The translations under genes and the position numbers were made by a program. Below the pieces are notes generated by a model. That model was given only the letters and a program-made list of their open reading frames with translations. It was not told the origin of the DNA and did not search any database. From the NCBI GenBank assembly GCA_002633025.1, contig NMRB01000870.1:148597-212596 (forward strand): a DNA stretch of 64,000 nucleotides. Reading direction: 5' to 3'. Below, in pieces: positions 45,041 through 56,600 of the stretch (positions are counted from its first letter, which is position 1; each line of letters opens with the position of its first letter). This DNA comes from Notospermus geniculatus. Its lineage: Eukaryota > Nemertea > Pilidiophora > Heteronemertea > Lineidae.

Positions 45041-48000
45041 ATGTGGACATCAGGCTTGACGATTGTTTTATTACTGGTACTGCTGCTGGCTGATTCTGGA
45101 GCTACAGGAGGCACAGATACAGCAGATGATGATGGTAAGTGAAGTCTTGTTTACCTGGCTGGGCAGTCCTACGCCTGAATTGTTTACCAAAGTCAGCTGG
45201 TGTTATTGAGTTTTTGACTGATTTCTGCCATTAAAAAAGAAAGGTTTGTTGAAAATATAAGGCATGTGAGGAATAAAAATACATGATTGTGGAATATCAT
45301 TATATTGGATATTGGCCTTTGGCGACTTCCATTTGACATGTTTGACATCTGTATTGCCAAGATTTTGACAGATAGGCCTATAAACTTCATTTGGCTTCTT
45401 ACATGGATCTAACTGATTTGGGCCTCAGGCCTGTCTATGTTTATTTCTGTGGATTTTTTATTAGATATTTTTATATATATTTTTTTCACAAAAATGCTGA
45501 AGGATGATGCTGGAGTGGCAGGTGGATATTGGAACAGAATTAATTCTTTGCTTCATTGTCATGTCAGTTGGTCTAATTGTGATTACCTTCCAGGGTGGCT
45601 GTGAGTAAAATGTTCCCTGTACACATGTCAGATACCGTAACAGTTGTTTAAAATGTATCTCCTCATTTTCAGATAAAGTTTCTGTGATTATCAAAAACCC
45701 TCTGGTTGCTGCTATTGACTCAAATGTGACATTCTATGCCTGGGTCAATGATACCAGAGTGAATACTTCAAAGCCATCATATTACTCTGTAGGATGGAAA
45801 GATTCCACTGGCACTCAAATATTCCCATCATGGACTGAAACTTATGAAGGGCATACAAACTTTACCAAAACATATCAAGATGTTGTTCCTCCTGGCATTT
45901 TTAGCATGACGGCGACTGTCTATGATGGGAATAATATCCTGTTGCCGTGGGCAAAGGTAACGACTCACACAGTCTCTTTCACTTTGACAGGTAATTTTTA
46001 GCACAACTTTTATTCTTCATGTATCATTCTATAAAAATGACATTTCGATCTAGTGGCCAGTCAAGGACAGTACAAATTCAAATGATGTAATACCGGTAAC
46101 ATCTGGCTGTTTACTCTTCCTTGAATAGAGTGGTCAGTGGCGGGGTTAATTTTGTGAGAGGGATGTCACTTATCAATTTTATCTGGTAGACCAACTGGCC
46201 TTGCCATTTCCTGGTAGGTCTGGCATGTCTGGATATTGCAGTGTGTTACATGTTGTGTGTTACATGTTGTTGACCCCTTGTTGAACTGCTTGGTCTGAAT
46301 TTTTTTTGAACATCATAAATGATTTTCGACTTGTCCAAAGTGCAAAAAAATAGGTGTGATTATTAGGAGTGTGGTAACTCAATATATTTCAAGGTAAAAA
46401 TATGTATGCAGGGTGATACATTTGCCAGAGCCGAGAGAAAATTCTGTTTTTGACTGTAAGTTTTACAGTTTTTCTACATTGTCATTGCACAACACAGTTA
46501 ATTGGGGCATGTGGTGTAAACTTCGGGTTAGTAGATCAGTACAATATCCGAAAATAGTGTCAAAATTTCGAAAATGACTAAAATCAGAAACTTTAATGCT
46601 GGACAAGCTCTGATCCAGGTGGACATTGGGTGGAGAGAGCCACAGTGTTCTCATCCCTCATTGTGTGGGGGACACTGTGAAATGAGAGTGACAGATTTCC
46701 CTGTCTTTCCCTGTTGAAAAGGTAGTGGTCCGCCGCTGTCTGTTTATGGAAACACTGAGATGTGGGGGACACTAGCAAACATTACACCGACAACTATAAG
46801 TTGTTTCTAATTTTTTGAACACACCTACATGTAGGTGGCCCATCATTCATCTTTTTTTGAGCTGAACATACGATTGGTCAATTTCTCATTTGTGTATTCA
46901 TTATTTTCCTTCAGATTCACTGAATGGCTGGATGTCATTAAATCAAGACTGGTGGTATAAAAGACAAGGAGCCATTGTTTCATCCGAGGCTTTTTTCTCT
47001 TTGTCGCTCAACCTGACCGACGTATTCACATGGCGTCAAGTGAACACCAGCTGGACCATCAATAACATATCTTACCCAACAGGAACACCATTGCAGCTGA
47101 ATAATATCCTCATTCCAGAGGAGGGGCATTACATTGCAGAAGTTACTGTTGTGGCTGATGTCAAGGTGGAAAAAACTATTTTGAAGAAGTTTGGGAACTT
47201 CAGTAAAAGATTTGAAGTCGCAGGTGAGGGTTTATATACATGTACGGTATGGGGAACTTGAGCCTAAAGGCTTAATGAAATAACACTGGTTATGCTTTGC
47301 CATACATGCATGTAACGCTGAGATAAGTGTCCTAAATTATGGTACATAAAAATGCATACATGTATGGCTGGGTGCCAAGTAGGTACTTACTTTTAGATAA
47401 CACTTTGGAATTAGGATAGGTCCAGTCCACTAGAGGTTCTTGATATCTACTTCATTTCTGAGAATGTGTGACTTAAAATCAATAATTGTTGCGAAATTTC
47501 TTTCGTCTGTTGGATAAGCGTGGGTAGTAATCGTCGAAATTTGATTGAACTGGTCTCAGGTGATTGCTCAATCGTTCAAAAGTCAAGAAGTGGCATTTTT
47601 GACTTTCCATTGGTCAATGAAGTTCATCCAAGTGACAGGATTTGAATCAGACTTCTTATCAGATAAAAGTGTATTTGTCTAGTCTAATTGTTGAAGATGA
47701 TCCCACACATTGTCATTGAGATGTCAAAAACCCTCTTAAAATTCGCCAGACTTCATAAAAAGTCATAGCATACCATGAGAGTAAGTAATCAAATTTAAAT
47801 TAGTTACTGTAAATTAACAGTTTCCAGTTTCTCAAATTTTTCTTCAACCCTTCTTTCAGACCCGATTAATGATATATACCTAAATGGTATGAACCTTGTC
47901 GCTTTGAAAGAAAAGACTGATCTCAATATAACATTCAGTGGCAGGTGAGGTGAACCGTCCGTAGTTTTGTTTCTCAACCTTGAACTTAGACAAAATAATG

Positions 48001-50099
48001 AATTTTTGAATTCATCAGTCACCATCCAGGGAATGCAGTGGTACAGTGATTAAGCATTGGACTTGAGAAAAAGGGTAGCGGTTTCGAAAAGAGTTGTTCC
48101 CTGTTCCTGACAGTCGTGGGCCTGAACTGTTGGCTGGAAATATTACTGGGCTGCTATTGTATTAGACATTGTCACATACATGCCTAATGTGAGGGTCCGT
48201 AGGTTCGAGTCCAGTTGGAAGCTATGACTTTCACCTTTAAGCTAGCAGCACATGTCACCACTTTCGTTGTTCGTAAATGCAGTCAGACACTGATGCAGGA
48301 ATTGCCACCTTTGGCAATGACAATGCAACTCAGCGAGGACGTCACGCCCTTGCCTTGGCTCATGAAAAATGGCCAAAAATGCCATTTAAAGCTCCACTGT
48401 ATTGAATTTTACAATAATTTCAAAATGTTAGGAGAGAGCACAAAGAGGTCTCATAGCCTTGTGAAGGTCCCCAAAATGCTTGTCTGATATGTACTTCAGA
48501 GAATCAAGGCCTAGTTTTCAGCACACATTAGAAAAAACGACAGGGAGAGCTCTAATGTATTCAAATGGAACGCAGTACATTTTACACCTACGCTGACGTC
48601 GTGCACTGACATCAAGAATCGCGGCGATGATTTGCGTTTTTCAAATTCAATACCGTGGGGCTTTAATATACATGTATATGTCCGCAAATTTTCCTCGGTC
48701 GATGAAATTGTGCAGAGTTATACATGTAGGTGCAGGTCATATTTCTGTGAAGTTTACTACATACATGTACGATACAGATAGTAGATTACCCGTTTTGATA
48801 ACCAATCTGACCACTAGAAATTGTCAGAATGAATTTCATTGAAGCTATGAAGAGCTTATGATTTTCTTCTTTTTCCCCAGCCTTCCAGTGTCCGCATGCA
48901 TGAAAATCCAGAAATACCGCAACAGAATGCCCCCAAGCAATGACACCTGCAGATATACACTGTACAACAATACACAAGGTTTCCCAGTGGTTACGAATTT
49001 CAGTGAGGTTGGAACTTACCAGATAACAGCCATTATTGTTAATCGAATAAGCAATGAGACTGGTTACTTTTATATCCAAGTCTATGACAGAGGTAAGTTT
49101 TGGTTTTCAGCATAATAGTTTAAAATCCCAGTTGCCATTAGATCACAGAAGAAGGGGAGGAGCGAGCAATTTCATTTAGCCCGGGTATTGGTATTTCTGC
49201 TGCGAGGATTGGTGGTGCTGCTAGGTGCTGGTAATTCCTTGAACAGCACCTTTCTGCCCTTCCTGAAAGGTTCTCGAACCTCCATACAAAAAGCCACTGC
49301 TGATGTAGCATGCATTTGGCATGGAAATTGATTGGCAGCCTGTTCTTTGGTCAACTCAAAAACATTCTAGGCCTCTTAAAGGAGCATGGTATTGGAGTCT
49401 GATGCGTTATTTGACTGCCGATGTAGAGGGAGCCACCTAGCGGCAGCAACACGAACTACAAAAATGCATTACAAAATTTACGTGTATGTTGTAAATCGGG
49501 TCAATTCGCCGACAGCGTAGTTAGTGTCTGGGTTGGAGAGTGGCGCGGTGGCACCGGCTGTCGAGAAAAACTGGCAATACCGTGGTCCTTTAAGATTTGC
49601 ATCACTCTCACTGTCAGATTCCATTTGCAGTTTAATCTAAATCCTGCCCTCATTGATATTCAAGCTACAAGCCGACTGTTCTTTACTTTCAGATCATCAA
49701 AGCCCCATCTATATTGTGCTTCCTGTAGTATTTTCAATGATCGGAATCCTTATAATTATAATCGCTGCTATGGTGCTTGTAAGATATCAAAAACAACCGT
49801 TTGTTGAGACAGCCAATTTTGGCTTTCACATTCACGATGTCCAAAAACCATCATGGCTCAGCCGCATCATTATCAAAGTTAAAGCTTACGTTAGATACAG
49901 GTGGAGAAAACGGAGGCTGAACGTCAATAATTTTGAGGAGGAATTTCCCACAAGGAGTCGCCGCAATAGTGCTTCATCATATGGTTCCATGTGTGACACA
50001 TTTAGTGATGAATTTTCTCGTAGTGGACCCCCGACTGACATTAAGTCAAGTTACTCAAATGCCATGAACATGTATAAGGCAAGTTTCAGGAATTGTTAA
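45041..50099 (+). CDS. TMEM130: Type I membrane protein with PKD/Ig-like ectodomain, TMEM130/GPNMB/PMEL group
   Basis: Six exons: 45041-45134, 45673-45990, 46915-47223, 47860-47944, 48881-49092, 49693-50099, all in phase, 474 residues. Exon 1 encodes a signal peptide (IVLLLVLLLADSGA). The ectodomain has many N-glycosylation sequons (NVT, NDT, NTS, NFT, NLT, NIS, NDT, NNT, NFS, NET) and beta-rich segments such as GIFSMTATVYDG and GTYQITAIIVN, which fit PKD-type folds. One membrane helix (IYIVLPVVFSMIGILIIIIA) precedes FVETANFGF, resembling the juxtamembrane V-E-V-A-D-F-D-F of TMEM130, and a basic then serine-rich tail (RSRRNSASSYGS). Vertebrate TMEM130 (435 residues) is of unknown function; PMEL and GPNMB are melanosomal or lysosomal. 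The assignment rests on architecture and the tail motif, so another PKD-domain receptor is possible. An AATAAA at 52673-52678 would give a long 3' UTR. Confidence 0.72.
48028..48110 (+). repeat. tRNA-derived SINE head in TMEM130-like intron
   Basis: A-box-like CAGTGGTACAGTGATTAAGC and B-box-like GCGGTTTCGAAAAG, about 40 bp apart; a second B-box-like GTAGGTTCGAGTCCAG is at 48200. Probably degraded SINE. Confidence 0.5.
48386..48666. repeat. TTAA MITE (AGCCCCAC family), copy 2
   Basis: TTAAAGCTCCACTGTATTGA to TCAATACCGTGGGGCTTTAA; interior matches 30067-30344 closely (GGTCCCCAAAATGC, CGCGGCGATGATTTGCG). In the intron before exon 5 of the TMEM130-like gene. Confidence 0.85.
49376..49593. repeat. 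TTAA MITE (AGGACCACGGTATTG family)
   Basis: TTAAAGGAGCATGGTATTGG to CAATACCGTGGTCCTTTAA with TTAA at both borders. Shares GGCACCGGCTGTCGA with the left part of 22706-23384. In the last intron of the TMEM130-like gene. Confidence 0.75.
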
Positions 50100-50264
50100 G
50101 TGTTTTTTGAGAGTGATAAATTGACCATGACTTGCATGTATTTGTTTATGAAAGGGAATAGTCGTCACAGTCAAAAAGGACACTAAAGCTGCCCATACAT
50201 GATCAATATTATTGCACAATATGGGGCCCAAAATAGGGGCATGGGCTTCTGGCATGATGGGTAA

Positions 50265-50615
50265 AAAAGGAGCGGTGTGATCTAGTGGTGTAGTGAGACG
50301 GACTCCTGATCAGAGGGTCCCGGGTTCGATTGCCAGTCCTGACCAAGAAAAAAATACACTTGCTTGTGACCTTGAGCAAGTCACTTTGCCTCGCTTGCTT
50401 CACCCGGCTCAGGTGTAAAAAGGGTACCTGGCTGGTAGTGATGGTCTATGTGAATGTTAGTCCAAGAGCGCTAAAATTGGCTGCCGGGACTGTGATACTC
50501 CCCCGAGAGTGGAGAAAGTAAATTGGAATGAACAGACCTATAGCTGGGGGTAATAATAATGTAAAGCGCATTGAGCAGTTCCACTGGAAATGCGCTATAT
50601 AAGAACTCACACTGC
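50265..50615 (+). repeat. Full-length tRNA-derived SINE of the MIR/CORE type
   Basis: A-box-like TAGTGGTGTAGTGAG and B-box GGGTTCGATTGCC head, then CTTGTGACCTTGAGCAAGTC, then a tail GTAATAATAATGTAAAGCGC followed by AAATGCGCTATATAAGAAC. The middle and tail closely follow the order of vertebrate MIR (TGTGACCTTGGGCAAGT and GTAAAGCGC). Lies in the probable 3' UTR of the TMEM130-like gene. Confidence 0.75.
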
Positions 50616-50877
50616 ATTACTACCGGTATAAAAGAAAGATAAAATTGTCCATTTTGATCCTCATATTGTACAATAATATTGCACGTGTATAGGCGGCTTA
50701 AGAATAATTTTGCGGCCCACGAAATTCACAATGATTTCAAAATAACAAATTTCTGTATTTTGCGGATTACATTCTCATGTAAGCCTAGATTTGCAGTTGA
50801 CTGTTTTCTAAATGGTTATTGAAGGCAGCAAAGCTGCATCAAATAGGCAATTAGTAGGAAATTAATTCCCGATAGGA

Positions 50878-51120
50878 ATAGACAAATCCCAAATTCCAAG
50901 TTCTGCGCACTTCCGCCGAAATACAAGAACCTCGATCTGAAACCAGCTGACGTGACGCAATCCGTGATTCAGCAATGGTCAACTCTGACGTAACATCGTC
51001 CAAGTCACTGTCGTGGGGTTCTCTGCGTCACGTCATTCAGTTTCAGACCGAGGTTCTTGTTGCTATTTCGGCGGAAGTGCGCAGATCTTTCCCGTTTACG
51101 TCAATTTGGGATTTGTCTAT
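50878..51120. repeat. MITE with ATAGACAAATCCCAAATT ends, copy 2
   Basis: ATAGACAAATCCCAAATTCC to AATTTGGGATTTGTCTAT; inner GCGCACTTCCGCCGAAAT pairs with ATTTCGGCGGAAGTGCGC. Related to 19721-19959. Complete and well preserved. Confidence 0.8.
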
Positions 51121-52672
51121 ACTGTAATAGATTCAAGATGGCGGCCTTTGATTCTCTATTCATGAGACACCTTGACTGGCATAACGAGTTGGCTTTAAGC
51201 CAATTAAGTATTCATCACAATTTTCATGCAAATCTTAGGCATTTACAATTACCCGGTAATGTTTATTTTTCGTATCTCGGATAACACTGGAAGGGGAGTG
51301 TAAAGTCTGGCACTGGCCAATCTACAGAGGACTCCCAGGATTGTGGAAGTGAGGAAATAGAACATTCAGTTTAGGCTTGGAGGAATTTAGGCTACCACAT
51401 GGTTTTATTCATGCGTGACTCTATTAATGTAAACTAGGCCTATAGCGCGCACCTACTTGTAGCTATGAAAAGTGTGCAGGCCAATATTTATCAATAGCTC
51501 CAATCATTACGTAAACCGCAATTACGCCAAACCACAATCCATTCCATTGAGTCCACTGTAGATTGTGCCAGATGTGCCGTGAATTTTGGAATGAATGTTG
51601 TATGTGAACATAATTGCAATTGCTGTGCTTTGCAAGGCTTGCAGTTACTAAGCTTTGCTGGCCTCATGTTCTCTTCTTTTTCATTTTTATTCCTCATGAC
51701 ATGTAGGACCTTGTTTATAGATTCGGTGGCATTTTGTCACTACATTTTCTGTACCGGTAATTGTAATTTATTGGCTTGCTTAAAGCACTGTTACTAAGAT
51801 CTTGGAGGAATTAATTCCTCCAAGCTAAGATTATGCACAGCGATTTTTCGATGAAGTCAGTATTTATTGCTATTTTCAAAATAAAATGTATTTCATATTC
51901 ACTTTACTTCAGAATGTGGCTGAGCATTGTAAAATTATTTGGCACTGTTTCACAAATGGGGTGGGATTGCACAGTACAAGTACTGTACAGAAATTTGTTT
52001 ATACATGCAGATGTATTAAAGCCGTTGTTTCAGATGCATTCAATAGGGTGCCGTATGTCCAAGCTTGTATTAACCACAGAACACTGTTTCATGTACCGGT
52101 ACATGTACATCAGCTACTGCTAAGTGTGTCAAAAACAGGTGTATCTGGGAACCTGAGCGCCTCCCCTCAGGAACTGTAGAACTTTGAATTGACTTGTTTC
52201 GTTTGGCATCTAAAGATTGTGGACAGCAAACGATATGGAAACCAGTCAACTTCACATCTGCAAGTCCTGCAGGCTTTGGGAATACCCAGTCACAGGCTTT
52301 GGGGTACACAGTCAAAGCCTCAATCCATTGTACAGCAGTAATCTGCTCTTCCCACACAATTTCCCTGAGGTCTGTGGTTAGATTCAATAGATCAGGACCT
52401 GACAGATATCGCTGTAACTACGCCTTTGAAAAATATGCTGCATGAGCAGTACAATGCAACCTTCAGAGGCACAAAGCAAGTCTACATTGTACGGTCTATT
52501 GCACTGTCCTGGAGTCCTGTTTCATAACATGTACGCCTAGTCTTAAATATTCTGATTTTTTTGTCATATTCTGCAGTTGATGCTGTAAACTGTGATATTT
52601 TGTACAAAGTACTGCTGTTCATACTGGCATTGATAAACTTGCGAGATTTGTACATACATATACGTTGTTGCT

Positions 52673-52678
52673 AATAAA
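52673..52678 (+). promoter_or_regulatory. Candidate polyadenylation signal of the TMEM130-like gene
   Basis: AATAAA in CTAATAAAACAG, about 2.57 kb after the stop, with T-rich DNA downstream. The intervening DNA has a SINE and a MITE but no exon recognised. Closer unusual signals could be used instead. Confidence 0.4.
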
Positions 52679-52896
52679 ACAGATTTCTATTAATATATTG
52701 TGGCTTTTGACTCCTGTAACTCTTTTTTCTCTCACTGGAGAATCTTTGATCGACACTTCATCCTCAGGGAAGATGGGGAAGGTCCTCTGGAGAGCGTGCC
52801 GGCGACATCATCACGTCATGTGATCAGTTCATATCTGCCATATTGGATGGCAAATGACGTTATTGACATGCATTTTGTCATCGGTGCAGGTGGAGT

Positions 52897-52940
52897 GTGT
52901 GCGACTTCAACCATGACGTGACATGGTTGAAGTCGCACAC
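52897..52940. repeat. Perfect 19-bp-arm hairpin
   Basis: GTGTGCGACTTCAACCATG, loop ACGTGA, then the exact complement. Sits in the 0.5-kb space between the convergent TMEM130-like and CCDC57-like genes. Probably a MITE core; too short for a typical miRNA precursor. Confidence 0.6.
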
Positions 52941-53159
52941 ATGGCACACTTGTCGTCGACATCAGCACGGAGGACCGCCGGTCAAAAGAGACGTCACCAA
53001 GAACCACTGCACACTCTATACATTGAATGGGATGTGTTTATGGTGCTTTTCTCTGCTACAAACTGTTACCAATCATTTCTTCTGAGTAATTCTTCTGCAG
53101 TAGACAAGAGGTACGTGCACAAAGAAAAATAAGGCAACAAAAGTGCGTATTTCAAACAC

Positions 53160-53165
53160 TTTATT
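53160..53165 (-). promoter_or_regulatory. Candidate polyadenylation signal of the CCDC57-like gene
   Basis: TTTATT on the plus strand reads AATAAA on the minus strand, 0.53 kb after the stop codon at 53699-53701, giving a plausible short 3' UTR. Confidence 0.5.
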
Positions 53166-53698
53166 GCGTTGTAGAAACCAGCTACAACAATAGATCATGC
53201 ATTTGGTCAACAAGATCCACACAATCAATTGGACCATCCCAAAGCATAAATGACAAGATATCTATTTTTGTCTTTTCTTCAGTGGAGGTCAGCAAGTTTT
53301 TCCAGATTTGATATGTCTCAAAAAGCTCTGGTAAGGACTTACACCAGTATTGTGCAATACAAAGCCATTTCAAGCCCGACTCACTTTGACAACCCTGTAT
53401 TACCAGGATGTGGACATAACTGCCACGGCGTATGTTGTAACACATTTTCCCACTTAAAAAGCTTCATGATGTCACTGGTAAAATGAACCATCAGCACTCT
53501 GTATCATGTCGTACTGTCCCGGTATATCGGTAATTGGCACTAAGTGGTTGAAATTGTGCTCTAGTAAGATGTTGAAAAAAAATGAGTTTATAAACATGTA
53601 AGGCTTAAAGAAAAAACTCTGCTTTATCACTGAATAAGGAATCACTGATTAAGCAGTGATTATTGTTCTGTCAACTTCACAATTTCATCTCTTCCAGG

Positions 53699-56600
53699 TC
53701 AGTCCTTTACATTATAGTTCCGAATCTTTGTCTTCTTTTGCCCCTTCTTCCCGACGACCTTCCCAGCAGCTTTATCTGAAAGCTTTGCTCCAGACCGCGT
53801 CCTAGCTTCCTTTTTGGCACTTTGTCCTTTTAGTGTCCAGCCGTTGGATGTTGCAGGTGACAACCTCATAGGCTCTTCCTGAGCCCTGCGCTGAGACATC
53901 TGGCTCGGTTCTTCTTCTATATGTGTGGGAAGCTGTGATACGCCAACTACAAGAAAGAGAGTGAACATCAAAATCGGCAGCTTCACATATTCCTTAATTC
54001 CTAACTGTGACCCGAACTAGCAAAAGTAGGCAAATGTTGCAACCGAGGAAAGGGTTAATGGCCTTACAACACAAGAGCTGAAATGTATGTCTCGGCACAT
54101 CCTCCCATCGCAGGGCTTTGGTCTCACTCCTCTTCATATGCTGCATGCGTATGAAGAGGAGTGAGACCAAAGCCCTGCGATGGGAGGATGGTCTCTGCTG
54201 GTTAACAAGAGTAGTGAACAGCAGTGATAATAGGATAGGTAGTGATAATAGTTGAGTAAATTGATGACCAATGATGATCACCTGAGACAAGTGCCTGCTT
54301 TTGATGGAGCGGGTCAAAAATTGGAGAGGTGTCCAGATAAGCAGAAGTTAAACTGAATTGAAATGATCAAAGATGAGCAGTCCTGAGATGGTATTTGGAG
54401 CAGTGAGTGACAGGTCCATGGTAGAGATTTCTGCTCTGAGGAGTATGTCATCCATGGTTTCTTGTGCATTACATTTACATCACCATTGAGCAGCAGACCT
54501 AATATACCCCGATATTTCGCATTCTATCGGGGTACAGATAAGGAGGAAGTTACGTAATCCAGGCAAATTAATGCCTCTGACTAAAGTAAGAAAATCCAAC
54601 ACAAAGATGTGTGCAGTGTTTGTGAGTGTCACCAGCGGATGTTAAATTTGATGGTATATCAAATATGTGTTCGAATTTTTCAAATCGAGCAGAAAATAAT
54701 GATTTTATGAGCCATTTTTCTCGTGGGCTTGAGGGCCAGATACACTAGTGGGCTTTTCCAATTACCTATTCACCCCCGCTGCTGATTACCTATTTATAGT
54801 ACTTTGTTTCCCATATCACCATCCAACAGATGGTGGGAGGGCAATAAACAGAACAGCCAGGTATGGCTAAAAATACAGCTCTGGTGTCTGGACACCTGGT
54901 GTTACGGGTCTTGGCATTTCTGGATCAAAATCACAACCGGCTTGTTCAGCTAATGTGCAATCTGGCTCTCAATGAGTTGTTAGTTTCCTTACACTTACTC
55001 CTTGTTCAGAAACACAAACGACTGCCAAGCTGTTTTCAACAGTTGAGTTGCCCATACAGAGCCAGCCAGACAACATTATCCCTACCAGTCTGAAGTGCCC
55101 TCTTTGTAAGGACTTTGAACCACTTCCTCAAGTACCCCACCAGATAACCAAAGTGATATACCTGCATGGGATGGTTCCCTTGATGTGAAGATACTCGGCC
55201 CCTCATCAACCATCTTCCAGAGGTCCTGAAGTGACTCACCACCCACAGAGGATAGGCTCATGATAAGCTGCTGAGGGTCCATGGCACCTGGTGATGACGT
55301 TCGTTGAGTATTTCCAAAGCTGCTGCCTGTTCCTTGTAAACCAGAGGTTCTTACTTCATTACCTGGAAATAAAATGATAAAATTTTCTCGTTTGAGGATT
55401 CAAATCGATTCGTCATGGCAGAGTATAGGGACCGTATTCACAAAGGCGTTTAAAGCCCCACTGTATTGAATCTGAAAAACGCAAATCATCGCCGCGATTC
55501 TTGACGTCAGTGCACGACGTCACGACGTGTAAAATGTACTGCGCTCTATCTGAATACATTAGAGCCCTCCCTGCAGATTTTTTCATTGTGTGCTGAAAAC
55601 TAGGCCATGATTCTCGGAAATACGCATCAGGCAGGCATTTTGGGGACCTTCACGATGCTATGAGACCTCGACCAGCATTCTCCCAACACTTTGAAAATCC
55701 AGTAAAATTCAATACTGTGGGGCTTTAAGACTTAGACGCGTGTAACTTCGTCAAATGCATGGTGGAAATGTGTACATTTAGTGAAGTTACACGCGTCTAA
55801 GTCTTAATCGCGCGATGAGCACCCTTTTTGAATACAGCCATATATATATATTTATACTCATATTCTTATTTTTTAATTTGGGCAAGCCTGCATTGCCCTA
55901 GGCATACCTGTACATGCACATTCCAGATCCACTATAAGTGCAGTCAAACCTCTCTTTTCAGACCACCTTTGGGACTGCCCGGTGCTGTCCTTCATTGAGA
56001 GGTGTTCTCAATACAGAGGTCAGAATGAACAAATGTGACCAACTGGGAAATGAAGCGTGCTGTCCTTAACATAATAACAGAGGTATCCTCCTGGCAGAGG
56101 TGCCCATAAAGGGAGGCTCTACTGTAACCCTATATCAGGAACTTTTATGAATTTAGGTACTAAGTCCCAAACTTATGATTCTCACCCTCCGGAACAGAGT
56201 ACGGCTTTTTAAGTATGGACGGTGGTCTGTATTCCTCTCCATTGAGATCTGAAGAACTCTCTGAGCTATAAACAGGCAGATTACGTCTTCCTTTTTCCAC
56301 ACCTTTCTTCTGAGCAAAGGCAAGTTCCTGAAAAAAATGTTAAGAGACTGTTAGCACTATCAAAGTTTCATGGCAGTCGGCCACGGTGTTTTCTCTGGTG
56401 ACTGAGTGGGAAGACGCCCCAAGGTCCAAACAAAGCCCAAGGGCTGTGCCTCAATCGATTTGAGAAGAAAGACATTTCAGTAAAACTGTATTGGTTACAA
56501 ACTTGATTTTAGAAGCACTAAATTGGGTATCGGCTAAAAGGTGCTACTGTACCTGTTTTGTGAGCTCATACTGGAGTTTTTCCAGTTGGCTGAGTTTGTT

